A stretch of 52,340 nt of DNA from Chara braunii (lineage: Eukaryota; Streptophyta; Charophyceae; Charales; Characeae): the NCBI GenBank assembly GCA_003427395.1, contig BFEA01000609.1, positions 159,000 through 211,339 on the forward strand, given 5' to 3'. The position numbers and the translations under genes are program-made. The first letter of the stretch is position 1. Every line of letters begins with the position of its first letter. The notes under the pieces are model-generated. The model was not told where the DNA came from and made no database searches. It saw only the letters and a program-made list of their open reading frames with translations. Shown piece after piece: positions 9,543 to 20,399 of this stretch.

Positions 9543-10864
9543 TCTTTCATCACTCACGTCTTGGGGGGGGGATAAGTTAATCGGGGAGATCACCGCTCGT
9601 AAGTGCGTAAGAGAGATGTGAACGAGTCACACTTACACGCACTTACGCGCGATGGGTAACCCGATCCCGATTGACATCGACTCCTTCTTTAGTGAAGGGC
9701 TGGCTACGCGCACTAGTTAAAACGTGATTGGCGATGGTAGGGGCACGTGTAAGCCGCGCTCCATCCGGATCGGACTTGCATGGGTCCCTATGGCACGTCG
9801 GATGGTGCGCTCCAGACTATCCGTAAGATACAACAAGCCAACACACTCTATTGATCACGCCAGCATGCAATCCCCATTTTCACTAATCCTGTACGAGGGT
9901 TCGAAGGAAATGATCAAAAACGAAAGGCGAGGGTGCGCGAACCATCCATACGTTATTTGCAAAAGAGGATTCCGGGGAAGGAAAAAAAAAAGGAAAAATC
10001 ATCGATGAAAAGAAGAACAAAACCAAATCGGACAACAGGACGAGCATATGGCCGCAAAGACAAGGGCGAATTGCCCGTGATTGACACCAAAACTTATCGC
10101 GCAGCCAAAATTTATAGCGTGGATGCATGCACGAAGAACACGGAATTACAAGGACGTAGATAGATGGGGGAGAGGGAGTGCCTTCGTTTGCATGGTCGGG
10201 CCGCGGCGTGGGGGACGTACCCACTCCACGCATCGATCCGAACATGCAAACGTGGCTACCCAATGTAGGCAGGGGGGGGGGGGAGGAAGAAACGAGGCGG
10301 AAAAAAGAAGAAGCAAGAAACAAAAAAATACATTTACAAAAGTATGCGCCAAAAATTACAGTTGCAAAAAAGGGATTGAGGCGCCAATCAATCAAGGTTC
10401 CGGCGCAGCAGCAAGAAAGAGTGCACGAACATGCAGAGCAGCGCCCCAGAAAAACAGAAATTCCAAAATTCCTAAATTCCTAGCTAGCCTGCCGAAAAGG
10501 TTCGAAAAGCAAATCAAAATTCTGAAGACCGTATGGCTCCGACCAAGATTCGAAAAGAAAATTCAAGAAAGAAATTCAAAAAGAGACACCGAAATTCCCG
10601 CGCGATGTCTGTGCGCCCAAGAGTCCAACAATGTTTATTAATCACGCACTCGACGCGCACTCCGCATCCGACCAAGTTTTGTCCCCTTTTCCCCTGGTAT
10701 TACCGAATTGTCCCCAACTGTCATCAGGGGCTCGTGCGAGAACGAAGAAACAACAAAAAGGCAAGGACACACATGCAATTTTCCATCAACCCGTCCAATC
10801 GACGTGGGACCCCGCTTAGCACTTCGCGCCGAAAGCCGCGCGTTACAGAAGCTAGTTCGTCACA
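8921..10864 (-). mobile_element. 5' LTR of the minus-strand Ty3/gypsy element
   Basis: The LTR is about 1.94 kb and runs from TGTGACG at 10864 to GGGCGTGAGGT at 8921. Its first 712 bases are repeated at 1-745. It holds a TATA box about 750 bases in, a long leader, a coding frame in element sense (8877-9542) and the block CCAAAAATCCTTGGCACACC shared by the other LTR copies. At 10865 it abuts chromodomain coding sequence of another element, so this is an insertion boundary. The matching duplicated target bases lie outside the window. Confidence 0.85.
10110..10116 (-). promoter_or_regulatory. LTR TATA box
   Basis: TATAAAT on the minus strand lies 748 bases into the LTR. The same box at similar depth occurs in LTRs B and C, followed by a G/C-rich start (CGCAAGCGC-like), which supports it as the element promoter. 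Confidence 0.55.
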
Positions 10865-11580
10865 GTCTTCCCTTGCCACATGTGGAAAAGTATCTATGTT
10901 CCAATATTCGTTCAACTTCGTGACCTCCATTCATAGAGGGAGGAAACATGGATGGCCGGTTGGGATACTCGTGGCCTTCGACATATCGCAGCAATTTGGA
11001 AGCATGAAAGACATAATATGTTTTCAGGTGAGGGGGTACATCAATGCGATATGACGGCCCGTCGACGTTCCCTATCATCTTGAGAACTTCCAAGGGTCCA
11101 TAATAGACTGGTAACAATTTTTGAGACACATTCTCTTCAAGGCAGAATTCTTACACTTTACCCAAACCGAGTCCCCTTCTTTGAACCGAGATGGTCGATG
11201 ATGCTTGTTTGCTTGTTCGATCATATGAACTTGAGCTTTCTGGATATTCTTATTTACTCTAGCTATGCTCTGTTCATATAGAATTATAAATTCTCTTGTT
11301 CCTGGGGGTCGGTGTTAGACATGTTCCCTAGTTAAGGCATCAATGAGACGTCTCGGCTTCCAACGTTTGTGAAGTGTGTTAGGTGTTCTTCCGGTAACGG
11401 TATGAACACTATTGTTGTATGCACTTGCTATTTTGGATAAGTTATCATCCCAATCAATTTGATTTGGCCTAGCATGCATTCACAAAGTTGTTGGCACAAT
11501 CTATTCATTTGGTCAATTTGTCCATTTGTTTCAGGGTGTCTACCTGACGACATTGTCAGTCTTGTGCCATAGGCTTCTAT
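10865..11580 (-). pseudogene. Integrase C-terminus and chromodomain of an older chromovirus
   Basis: On the minus strand, with several stops, one reads integrase sequence around MSSGRHPETNGQIDQMNR (near 11,540), then a linker, then an open frame from 11129 with KLLPVYYGPLEVLKMIG and VPPHLKTYYVFHASKLLRY. It ends in the start of a chromodomain (GGHEVERILEHR), where the younger element's LTR interrupts it at 10864. Chromoviruses use this domain to integrate into marked heterochromatin. Its gag and RT are not present on the right, where a Gln-rich stretch takes over. Confidence 0.8.
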
Positions 11581-12178
11581 TGATTTTTGTCATTGTAGGC
11601 CTTTCGTTGTTGCAACATCAACAACTCGTGTTGATGTTGCCTCTGATGTTGTTCCAGCCGCGCTTGCAGCAGGAGGCGGAGTTGTTTTTCTACATATCTG
11701 TGTTGCATTCGTTGTTGTTGATTGTGTTGATGCGTTTGCCGAAGCATTTGCTGCAGCATGTGCATGTGCACCTTTTGTTGTTCTTGCAGTTCTTGCAGTT
11801 TTTGTTGTTGTATGTGCTGTTGGCTTTGCATGGTGTGCTGGAAAGTTTGTTTTGTTGCTAGAGGGTCTGTTGTTGCTGATGTTGGCACTGCTACATGAGG
11901 AGATGTTGTTGGTCGAGAAGAACATGCTGCTCCTGTCGTGGTTGCAGCTGCATGTGGCTGTTGTGGGGCGAAGGAAGGGCTTGTTGGTGTGTCCGTACAT
12001 GCCCCTCGCCAGTCTTAAACAGGCTATGGTGTTGTTGTGACTCCTGCAGCAGGAGCATTTGATGTTGTTGAATCTGGGGGGTCTCTGTTCGCAACTGTTG
12101 TAAGACGTTGTGTTGCATGACCGTAACTATTGCACTGGGATGCCTGCCCTGAGACCGAAGAACTTCAATCCAAAGCAC
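11577..12178 (-). pseudogene. Gln/His-rich low-complexity frame, unknown
   Basis: Two overlapping minus-strand frames (12178-11891 and 11888-11577, different phase) are dominated by Gln, His, Leu and Met, from CAA/CAG/TTG-type repeats. It directly precedes the chromovirus integrase piece at about 11,577, although integrase cores should be preceded by RNase H, so this is either an insertion or a rearrangement. The composition resembles the polyQ regions of transcriptional coactivators, but low complexity makes that weak. No function assigned. Confidence 0.3.
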
Positions 12179-12180
12179 GG

Positions 12181-13184
12181 TGAAAAATGATCAAATTGTC
12201 ATCGCCGTCTGAGACCCCGTAGTCTACAAAACTCTTGTTCAATTTAGGTCCAAACAGTAGGAAACATACCTTCAAAATAAAGACGGAGAAGGAAAAAAAA
12301 AACGAATGCTCCGATCTTTTCGTGGGCAACAACATATGCTGGGAACTGGGCCCAATATCCCTTATAAGATTATAATGAGAATATTCAAAAAATGTTTCAC
12401 TGATTTCAGAATAAGATATGAAAATAATGAACAACTTCGAACCTCACTTTTACCAGGCCCCACATTCCAAGTGATGAAATCGAAATCATCCCTAGCTGTC
12501 CTATCCTCAATACCAGACCTCTACTCGACCTCATGCCTCCAACACACTGGGCTATAAGGCAGCGCGACCCACCGAACTCCGGCAATCAATGTCCTGGCAG
12601 CAGCCTCCAGTTAGCCATCGGATTCCTTTCCACCCTCGACGAATCCCCAAATCTCCCTATCAGGCATCACTCTCCTGTATAAACAGGTTACATGGCAAAT
12701 GTCCCAACACCGGTCAGTGTCGTTCTGGCATTGGCTAACCTAGACCACTAAGCATCGCAGCTTCTTCTGGCGTCGGATGAGCCTATACCGCCACTGAAAA
12801 CTTAGATCTGACATTTGTAGCAGCTCGAAGCTATAAACAATACAAACACTACAAGTAATATGTACAATATATATAATATATACAATATATACACACATGG
12901 AGCAAAGTAGGGACATCGGGTGACGAGGATGGCACAGATGGAATGAGGTACCAATGTATGAATGTCGGGTGGCATGGTGAGAGCAGTACGAATCACGAAA
13001 CATATGTAGGGACCGACATGCCTAAACCATATAGCAGGAAAACGAACCTTCGAAGCCCTGTGTTCTGCTACTTTTTTCTTTTCGGTGGGTTTTGGGGTAC
13101 CTTCTTTTTGGCCAGTAGGTAATGCATGAGTCCAAATGGTCGCTGAGACCTCCCCACTTCAAAGTATTTTTGTTTTCTAGGGAT
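12181..13184. other. Intergenic, no gene seen
   Basis: I see no coding signal. It holds a degenerate copy of an interspersed motif (TGCTGGGAACTGGGCCC, 12,338-12,354) that recurs near 15,100, 44,500, 44,880 and 47,450, and an AT/AC-rich simple repeat at 12,855-12,895. Confidence 0.5.
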
Positions 13185-13919
13185 TTTTAGAATTTTTTGT
13201 TTTTCTTTTACGCAGAAATTACGCGCATCTGAGAGAGTGCGCTAGGAATTTTGTTCGGCAGTTGGGAGCTTGTGAATTTGTGGGCGCACTTCCTGCTGAC
13301 GTGTCCTTTCTTGCACATAAGTGTGCCCAGATCCATCTCGAAAAGCTCGGTCAATTTGCTGAAAGAATCTGAATAAGCATAGGACTTCAAGCATCTAATT
13401 TCGCACACAAATATTGCTCCTGAATTTTCAAATCTTAAACTAGTTTTAGAGCTGGAGTGGGCGGATCGTAACTATTTCGGTGCCTTTTTGTTTCCGCATC
13501 TGTGCCATGCATGCAAGCTTCCCCCGCCTCCCGCTATATCCAAGACATCTTTACGCTTTCTCCTCCGCGCCTTCTTTTTTTTTAACCCGTAACTGTTTTT
13601 TCATGCCCTTCCCTTCATGCTCCTTTCTCGGTCCTTCATCTGAATCTTGGTCCCTCTCCGCACCGCTCCTCACCCCCTCTTATTTCCCGCCTCCGTCTTC
13701 GTACAGTTAGTCCCTACCGATCCTTTCTCAAAGCCTTCAAGTTGTCAAACGATAGCGTGTAAGTAGGTATTAATCCCCTCACGCTATGATTTGATTGGCT
13801 GCAAAGAACTTGTGCGGATCGATATGGCTTTCCCCAGGTGATCAATCCCCCTCCCCTCCCCCCACTCTTCTACCCCTTCTCCTTCCCTCTCTCTTGTCTT
13901 CTACTTCCCCCTCCGCAAC

Positions 13920-13926
13920 TATAAAA
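13920..13926 (+). promoter_or_regulatory. TATA box of LTR A
   Basis: TATAAAA followed by TTCGTAAGTG; aligned with TATAAAT in LTR B and TATAAAA in LTR C. Confidence 0.55.
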
Positions 13927-14399
13927 TTCGTAAGTGTGTCTGAAAAACTCTCTCTCAACCCATCTGCCAACTTCAGGGAACTAGTGGCTAAATGATGTGA
14001 TGATCGGCGAGTCGGAACTTGAAAGTCCTAACGAGATGACTATAGTTTTGCGACGCTCTGCACTGTGCGGTCGCGGTGGACCACGAGATCCGTGCAAGTC
14101 GACGTAAAGACTAAGTTAACGGGGTGACGATCGTTGTGGTACAGAGGTTGGTACGTGACAGTCAGGATCGCCAGTGCCTGAGTAAGGAAGGTGTGTGTGA
14201 AGAAGTGGTTGCATGGCCTTGGGCCATGAGGCCCATGATACGAGAGAAGAAGGCTTGTATGCGTTGTTGTTCGTTTTTTCTCTTATTTTGCAAGCTAAGT
14301 TCGTGGCGAAACACCAGTTTTCTTCAGATCCACTCGTGTGCTCGTAACTCTATCTTTCCCTTTAGGCCATTTCTTTGGTCAAGCTATGACTCTGTCAAT

Positions 14400-14400
<1 letters not shown>

Positions 14401-14474
<74 letters not shown>

Positions 14475-14599
14475 NNNNNNNNNNNNNNNNNNNNNNNNNN
14501 NNNNNNNNNNNNNNNNNNNNNNNNNNNNNNNNNNNNNNNNNNNNNNNNNNNNNNNNNNNNNNNNNNNNNNNNNNNNNNNNNNNNNNNNNNNNNNNNNNN

Positions 14600-14655
<56 letters not shown>
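14401..14655. repeat. (CT)n / assembly gap / (CA)n
   Basis: (CT)n from 14,401 to 14,474, then 125 N, then (CA)n from 14,600 to 14,655. The gap is a failure to assemble a compound microsatellite inside the LTR leader, and its true length is unknown. Ser-Leu and Cys-Val frames across it are artefacts. Confidence 0.95.
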
Positions 14656-14656
<1 letters not shown>

Positions 14657-15267
14657 ATTTCTCTCTATGAATGGTTGAATGACCTGACATCATCTTGCTT
14701 GTCGTTATCGACATCTAGGTCCTCACCCCGCTTGTCTATGTAAGTTCGATCAGATCTCGCGGGGACGAGCATCGTCGAACTTGAGAGGTCGGTGAGCTCA
14801 TCTGGCCTTGCTTTTCTCTCTCCGCTCCTATGTGTGTAATGAATGACGCATGCTCGTGACGATGATTGATGTATGTGTGATCTTTTCCCGCCATTCATTT
14901 TTGATGCTCGAAGTTTTGCCGGACGAGCTCAGCCGAGCATAAAAACAGGCTAGGAGAGAAGGATTTTCTTGTATGCATTGGTTGAACTGCCGTTTTGATG
15001 ACTTGGATATAATAAGACTTTGATGTTTTTTTTGTTTGTTTGTTTGCTCTTTTTTTTGTTTTTTTGAAACAAGGCTTCAATCAAGTCGTGGGGAGCAGCA
15101 CATGCTGGGAACCGGGCCCAACGTCCCATATGGAATTCACATAGAATTTGAAAATCATAAGACCTTGATGTTATTTTCTTTCCACGTAGGATTTACTCAG
15201 ACGTATTTTTGCTCCCTCCCTTCCCTCAATCAATGCTAAACACTTGCATTTTTTATCAGATTGAATA

Positions 15268-15837
15268 ATGGATTGTGTAGACCAACGCCACTTAGCTTAT
15301 GCCATGTGGACTGATCATATCGATCCGATTGGGCGTCGACTTCCTGTATTCCCACAACACCCGTTCACGTACAGTAAGGAAATGCCACATGTATGCGAGT
15401 GAGATGTATGAGAAGTCGTCACAAAGATTGGAGGATGTTATTATTTCCCTCCTGAAACGAGGTGTTCAAGGTTCGTGGGTGTTGGGTTTGTGATCGTCGA
15501 TACTCATTTTCGGCCTTATTCCTTATTATTGTCCTTCAATGAGTTGATTGTCATCCTGTGCATGACTATGACACCCTATTGGCCCAATACTTTTTGCAGC
15601 GATTGTCGCCGCACTGAGCATTATCGGGAAAGGTGTTTCCACTACCGGATACTTGGCGAGGAGGAGTTTAAGGAAAGAGCGACCAGGCTGCGGCCTTCCA
15701 TGTCGGATTTCGGGCTCTGGAGTGAGCGGTGACGAAACTTAATTCGAAAACGAGGTCCGACGTGCGTATCCCCGCCTTTCCATTTGAAAAGACATCAAGT
15801 AGCCCGTATGGAAGTTCAAAGATAGTATTTGGATTAG
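15268..15837 (+). pseudogene. LTR-embedded ORF in copy A (relic)
   Basis: One reading frame runs from the ATG at 15,268 to TAG at 15,837: DCVDQRHLAYAMWTDHIDP, then a CE.DV.EVVTKIGG segment with two TGA codons where LTR B has Trp and Arg, then VGVGFVIVDTHFRPYSLLL, TFCSDCRRTEHY, EERATRLRPSMSD-like residues and the tail MEVQR.YLD before the stop. No frameshift is needed relative to its own frame. Stops can be explained by G-to-A or C-to-T change. The C-terminus and stop position match B, E and F. Function unknown. Confidence 0.6.
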
Positions 15838-16531
15838 GTAGACGTTTGAAAATTGCACGCACCTGTTTCCTTTCCCGCGCGACGATGGCTATTTCTCGCT
15901 AAAACAGGAACCACAAGGGATATTTCAGTTCTGTCTGTGTCTCCACACTCAATTTTCCAAAAATCCTTGGCACACCCCATCTTGCTGATTCTTCCAAGGC
16001 CTTTTTCCGCATTTTAGTCACTCCGACCAAAAGACAGCATAGGGCGTGAGGTTGAACGTCACATATCATTCTGCCCCCGGGTACCCAGAGGGAGGCACAA
16101 CCGCTTCTCTCAGCTGAGGGTGATGGCCAAACCTAGACATTGACGGAGATGATGTCATTCCACCCCCGAAACATGGGCTTGCTCCACTGCTGTCCGCTAT
16201 ACAAAATTTTGTATACATAGTGTATAACTATCAAAGTGTTCAAAATGAGGGAAAAACGCAGCGTCTCCCCACTTAGGGTCTCACTCCACTACTGTCCGCT
16301 GTACAATTTTGTATAGTTGGACGTCGCTCCACTTACTATACGAAACGTACCTTCAAAACTCTGTGTATAGTTGTCAGATGGCAGCCTCTAGGATCACCGT
16401 ACGATTCCGTATAGTTCCCAGCCTGCACAAGTTGTTATTCGAAGGGTGGTTGAAGGAGGCCGCCGTTCAAACGCGAAATCGGACAGTCCGCCTGGAGTCT
16501 GAGCCGCCAAATTGTTGTCTTGTAGTGCTGT

Positions 16532-16532
<1 letters not shown>

Positions 16533-16564
<32 letters not shown>
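16533..16564 (-). repeat. Poly-T run, probable retroposon tail on minus strand
   Basis: A T32 tract adjoins moderately G/C-rich DNA to the right (16,565-17,040) with no coding signal, as expected for the tail of a minus-strand SINE or LINE end. The head is not recognised. Confidence 0.4.
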
Positions 16565-17175
16565 GAAGTCCATGGTGTTGTAGAGGCCAGTCACTGAGTA
16601 CACAGTGATCAGTTGGAGCAGTGGGCCGTGGGTGTCCTGGAATATGGGACCACCTCCCATCCCATCCTCACGTCAATACGCCTAGCGCACCCCCTATCCC
16701 ACTATCCTACCTCAGTGTGACCAGCACTCAAGACCATTACCCTACCAATGGGCAGGTAACTTGGACCGAACCGTAGTGATAGGCACCAGGGCTGATAGGT
16801 TGCCCAACCCTGGTGGAAGCGGAGGGCTGGAAGCGGAATCGGACGAGCCTTGTCGATCAGGAACTTTGGACGCCAGGCCCAAACAATCTACTACAGGCCC
16901 CAAGAGACTTTGGGCCCTAGGTTTCAAACAGGGTAGCACCCAATGAAGCAGTCTTACCGTCCTACCCCTAGCTTACCCAAGACCAGGCGGAACTCGGACT
17001 GGCCTGAGCGACTTGTACCCCTACCCTTACCCCAAGGTCTAAGCCTTATATATAGCCACTAGACAATTCTACCCGAATATCAGTAGGAACTCTGGTGGCC
17101 CAAACCTGTCCCTACCGTAGATACTAGACCCCACCCAGTGACTAGACCCCCCTAGTCTAATAGTTGTGTAGTTCG

Positions 17176-17366
17176 CGATGTATGTGTATACCCGAAGGCT
17201 GTGTATGCTTCGTGTATCAATGTATGAAGATGTACAAACATCACTATGTGTGGAAACTTGTGTATGTAGCCCGTAGGCCATGTATAATTCGCAAGCTATG
17301 TACATGCCCGAAGGATGTGTGTGCTCTGTGAATCAATGTATCGAGATGTATAGGCAGCATCATGTG
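17176..17366. repeat. Two-copy tandem duplication
   Basis: Segments starting near GTATACCCGAAGGCTGTGTATG and TACATGCCCGAAGGATGTGTGTG are diverged copies, each running through ATCAATGTAT.GAGATGTA to CAT.ATGTGTG. Non-coding. Confidence 0.55.
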
Positions 17367-17403
17367 TGTATATCGAAGAGAGAACGAGGTAAGGTGGACA
17401 AGG

Positions 17404-17478
17404 ACCCCCCCAAGGTCTGAACCAAGCTCGAACCCATGACCTTGTAACATGTAATCGAATGCTTCTACCATGTGAACA
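17404..17478 (-). repeat. tRNA-like SINE head
   Basis: On the minus strand an A-box-like TTCACATGGTAGAAGC is followed after about 30 bases by the B-box GGGTTCGAGC, as in the Pol III promoter of a tRNA-derived SINE. The cloverleaf is degenerate, so it is not a tRNA gene. The 3' body probably extends left. Confidence 0.5.
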
Positions 17479-18395
17479 ACTGGTGGAAATGGCACGAATG
17501 TGTGATATGTCAGACCGGGGAGATCAACAAAACACCTGTGACGCGCTAGTTCCCGCACCTGCGCCATCTTTCGTTCTCCCCCTCCCCCCCCCTTTTTTTC
17601 TTTCTTTTTGTCGAATTTTGGGTGATCATCCGACGAGGTCTCTTTTTGTATTTTCATGAATGTAATATGTGGGACCCTCGGATCAATTTTTGAAAATTTA
17701 TCTTTTGCAAATTCAGGAATTACATGAGAATTACGCGTGCCTTAGCGAGCGCGCTAGGAATTTGGGTCGACGGTTAGGAATTTTGGAATAAGCGGAATCT
17801 GACGTGTCCTTTCTTGCACTTGAATGTTTTGAACTTTGTCTTGGAAAGCTCTGAGAACTTTCGTAGGAATCTGAATAGGCATAGGATTTTTTCTTTCGCG
17901 CCTACTCTACCGAGTGGATATGATACTTTTCAATTTGAGATAGTTGTAACTGTTTTGGTGCCCTTTTTGCCTCTGCGTCGGCGCCATGCATGCGAGCCTC
18001 CCCTCCCCGCTTCCCACGCTGCCTTCGACACTCTCCTCTTTGCGCTGACGCTCCTTCTCTCTCTGTAACTGTTTTCCATCTTTCTTTCGACCCTGCGCAC
18101 CTTTTCTCTTCTTCTTGATCGGCCGAATCTTGGTTCCGTTTCACACAATTCTTCGCGCTCTTCTTCTTCCCGCTCTGATCCCCGTGCCAAAATACCCTGT
18201 CGACCCCCTTTCACTTCCCCTAGCCAAGGAGACGCGCCGTGTAAGAAGGAAATTCCTGATACACGAGGATTCTGATTGGATGCAGCTAGGATCCAAAGGA
18301 TCGACATGACTTTCATCGAGCAATCCCTGAGCCTTCCCCTACTCCTCCCTGTCTCAGTCCTAACCCTTCCTAGCATCTATCTTATTTTCCACAGT

Positions 18396-18402
18396 TATAA
18401 AT
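18396..18402 (+). promoter_or_regulatory. TATA box of LTR B
   Basis: TATAAAT then TTCGCAAGCGC, 859 bases into the LTR, at the same place as in LTR C (875). Confidence 0.6.
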
Positions 18403-18870
18403 TTCGCAAGCGCTCCCGAAAATCTCTCTCTCGACCCATCAGCCCGCTTCCGGGAAGCCGTGGCTAGATGATATGAAGGAAGGTGCGAGTCGAAAAGTCT
18501 CGACATGCTGGCTGTAGTCTGACGCTCGGTATGCTGGATCGCCCGACGGACTGTGGGATCTGAGTAGGGCTGTGCCGAGGCTAAGCCGGCGGGGTGACGA
18601 TCGCTATGGTGGATTTAGCACGTGACGACCGGGATCATTAGTGAAAGTGAGATGTTTGAGGTCCGAGTTGGAAGTGCATGAGTGTACGGCCTGGGGCTAT
18701 GGTGGAATCTTATGGCAGAAGTGCTTCCTTTTTGCTGTCCCTAAATTTGTATCTTTAAGTGTGAATTCCTATCGCTCGACTTTTAAGCCGGAACTTCCCT
18801 GGACAAGATTGCCTGACATTTTGTGATTGCTTTACACTCGTTCTTCCCTCCTGGTCTGCATCCATACTTA

Positions 18871-18871
<1 letters not shown>

Positions 18872-18962
<91 letters not shown>

Positions 18963-18963
18963 N

Positions 18964-19050
<87 letters not shown>
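18872..19050. repeat. (CT)n microsatellite
   Basis: About 90 CT units with one N at 18,963, in the LTR leader at the same place as in LTRs A and C; LTR D has a short GA run at the corresponding place. Confidence 0.95.
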
Positions 19051-19052
<2 letters not shown>

Positions 19053-19205
19053 CTCCGGTCACGTTATATCGTAATGGATGAATTATGGTAACCTTGCTTC
19101 TCTCACTTCGGTATGTGCATGTGGTGAGTCGTGTTAGTTTGTTATAGCATGATTGTAAGGACGATTGGTTGATCGATTGGATGATATGATCGCTTGGAAT
19201 GATGT

Positions 19206-19774
19206 ATGATTAAGATCTGTTTTGAGCTTATCTTTGCTGTCATGTGGACTGACGGCCCCAATCCGACCGGGCGCCAACTCCCCATGCCCACGCCGCGCCC
19301 CTTCCTGTACAACGAGGAAAGAATACGTGTATGCGAGTGGGACGTACGAGAAGTCGTCGCCAAGATCGGAGGGCGTTATTTATTTCCTCTCGAACTCGGT
19401 GTTCTGGATTTGTCGGTGCGGGTTTTGTTATCATCGATACGCACTTTCCGCCCTATTCGTTGTTATTACTCTTTAACGAACTGATCGTCGTCTCGTGGAC
19501 GGTAGTGGAGCCTCAATGGTCTAATACTCTGTGCAGCGATTGCCGCCACTTCGAGCATTACCAGGCCAAGGGATTCCACTATCGTACACGTGGCGAGGAC
19601 GAGCATAGAGAAAAGGCTACCCGGTTGAGGCCCTCCACGTCGGACTCTGAGTTGTGCAATGAGCGCCGACAAGACCTTATCCGAAAACGGGATACCATGT
19701 GTGTACCCGCCCCCTTTCACACAAAACAAAGAGTGACAGCTCGTTGGGAAGTCCAACGATACTTTTTGGATTGA
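19206..19774 (+). pseudogene. LTR-embedded ORF in solo LTR B (best preserved long form)
   Basis: The first part (to about 19,420) reads CFELIFAVMWTDGPNPTGR ... RVCEWDVREVVAKIGGRYLF. A one-base shift near 19,400-19,420 leads to GAGFVIIDTHFPPYSLLLLF, LIVVSWTVVEPQWSNTLCSDC, HYQAKGFHYRTRGEDE, KATRLRPSTSDSELCNERR and the tail WEVQRYFLD with TGA at 19,774. Apart from the shift there is no stop. The protein would have about 190 residues, with a Cys-x2-Cys plus His cluster that might bind metal (inference). Homologous frames occur in six other LTR copies in this window, always in LTR sense. No known family recognised. Confidence 0.65.
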
Positions 19775-20165
19775 ATTTCCCATAGCTGCAAAACATGCAC
19801 GCACCTTTTTCCTTAAAGCCTGCGCGGCGACGGACCTTCTTCTTGCTACCGTCGGATCAACACGGGGGGATTTCAGTTCTGTCTGTGTCCCCGCACTCAA
19901 TTTTCCAAAAATCCTTGGCACACCCCATCTTTGCTGTCTTCCCCGTGCCCCCTTCCGCAAGCTCAAAACGCTCCGACCGGGAAGCAGCGCAGGGCGTGAG
20001 GTTGAGCATCACACACCCAAGACCAACACCCCCAAGCAACCCATGTGAAACCCAGAACCAACATACAACACCATGAACAACCCTCGGGACGTGCGCAGGC
20101 AGTGTCTATAATAGCTAACCTGCATCAGCCGTGCGTCATTCTAACACCCTGCCGGTGTCCATGCA

Positions 20166-20250
20166 CAAGGCTACGAATTTGAACCCGCAACCTCGTACCA
20201 CAATGCGCATTTCCAACCGGTGCTCTAACCACTGAGCTACATCAACTGGA
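20166..20250 (-). repeat. tRNA-derived SINE head
   Basis: The minus strand shows a near-perfect tRNA A-box with paired D-stem (GTAGCTCAGTGGTTAGAGC) and a B-box (GGGTTCAAATTC). The anticodon stem does not pair (CCGGT against GCGCA), so it is a tRNA-derived retroposon or tRNA pseudogene, not a functional tRNA. No poly-A tail is visible on its left, where solo LTR B ends. Confidence 0.6.
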
Positions 20251-20399
20251 CTGTAAGGGTGTTTTGTAGTGAACGCCCGGTTTTATACGTTTTGTCACGC
20301 TCTGACAGCTATACGCCAAGTTGCCAACTATACGAAATTGTGTATACTAGTGGACAGTAGTGGAGCGAGACCCTTACTATCTGCTCTACAACTCTCCAA

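Larger units (their letters stand above)
13185..16063 (+). mobile_element. LTR copy A (solo or truncated), plus strand
   Basis: In order it shows the U3 blocks found in LTRs B and C (GCGCTAGGAATTT, GACGTGTCCTTTCTTGCAC, GAATCTGAATA.GCATAGGA), a TATA box at 13,920, the conserved leader (GGACCACGAGATC ... GGGGTGACGATCG), a CT microsatellite with an assembly gap, the broken LTR ORF (15,268-15,837), the CCAAAAATCCTTGGCACACC block and the end GGGCGTGAGGTTGAACGTCACA. No gag or primer site follows, so it is a solo LTR or a truncated element. The left boundary is uncertain. Confidence 0.7.
17537..20012 (+). mobile_element. Solo LTR B with target-site duplication
   Basis: The LTR starts TGTGACGCGCTAGTTCCCG and ends GGGCGTGAGGTTGAGCATCAC, about 2.48 kb. 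ACACC lies immediately before it (17,532-17,536) and again at 20,013-20,017, a 5-bp duplication as expected for Ty3/gypsy. Inside are a TATA box at 18,396, the conserved leader, a CT microsatellite, the LTR ORF (19,206-19,774) and the CCAAAAATCCTTGGCACACC block. No internal region remains, so two LTRs recombined. Confidence 0.8.
16273..20376. mobile_element. Possible TIR element, later filled by LTR B
   Basis: The left end TTAGGGTCTCACTCCACTAC at 16,273 and the right end at 20,376 (its reverse complement with few changes) form an inverted pair of about 45 bases, continuing into GTACAATTTTGTATAG versus CTATACGAAATTGTGTATAC. The interior holds poly-T, a short tandem duplication, a tRNA-like SINE head, solo LTR B and another tRNA-like head. 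It may be one disrupted element or two separate elements with opposing ends. Confidence 0.35.

Noticed and set aside
11526-11861. Leu-rich plus-strand frame as membrane protein
   Set aside because: It is the antisense of the Gln-rich stretch (CAA/CAG reads as Leu), with no independent support.
14338-14714. Ser-Leu, Arg-Glu, Thr-His and Cys-Val reading frames
   Set aside because: They are translations of CT and CA microsatellites and of N bases.
18823-19074. Long Ser-Leu frame
   Set aside because: Microsatellite translation.
20166-20250. Functional tRNA gene
   Set aside because: The anticodon stem does not pair and the acceptor ends do not match; only the Pol III boxes are kept.
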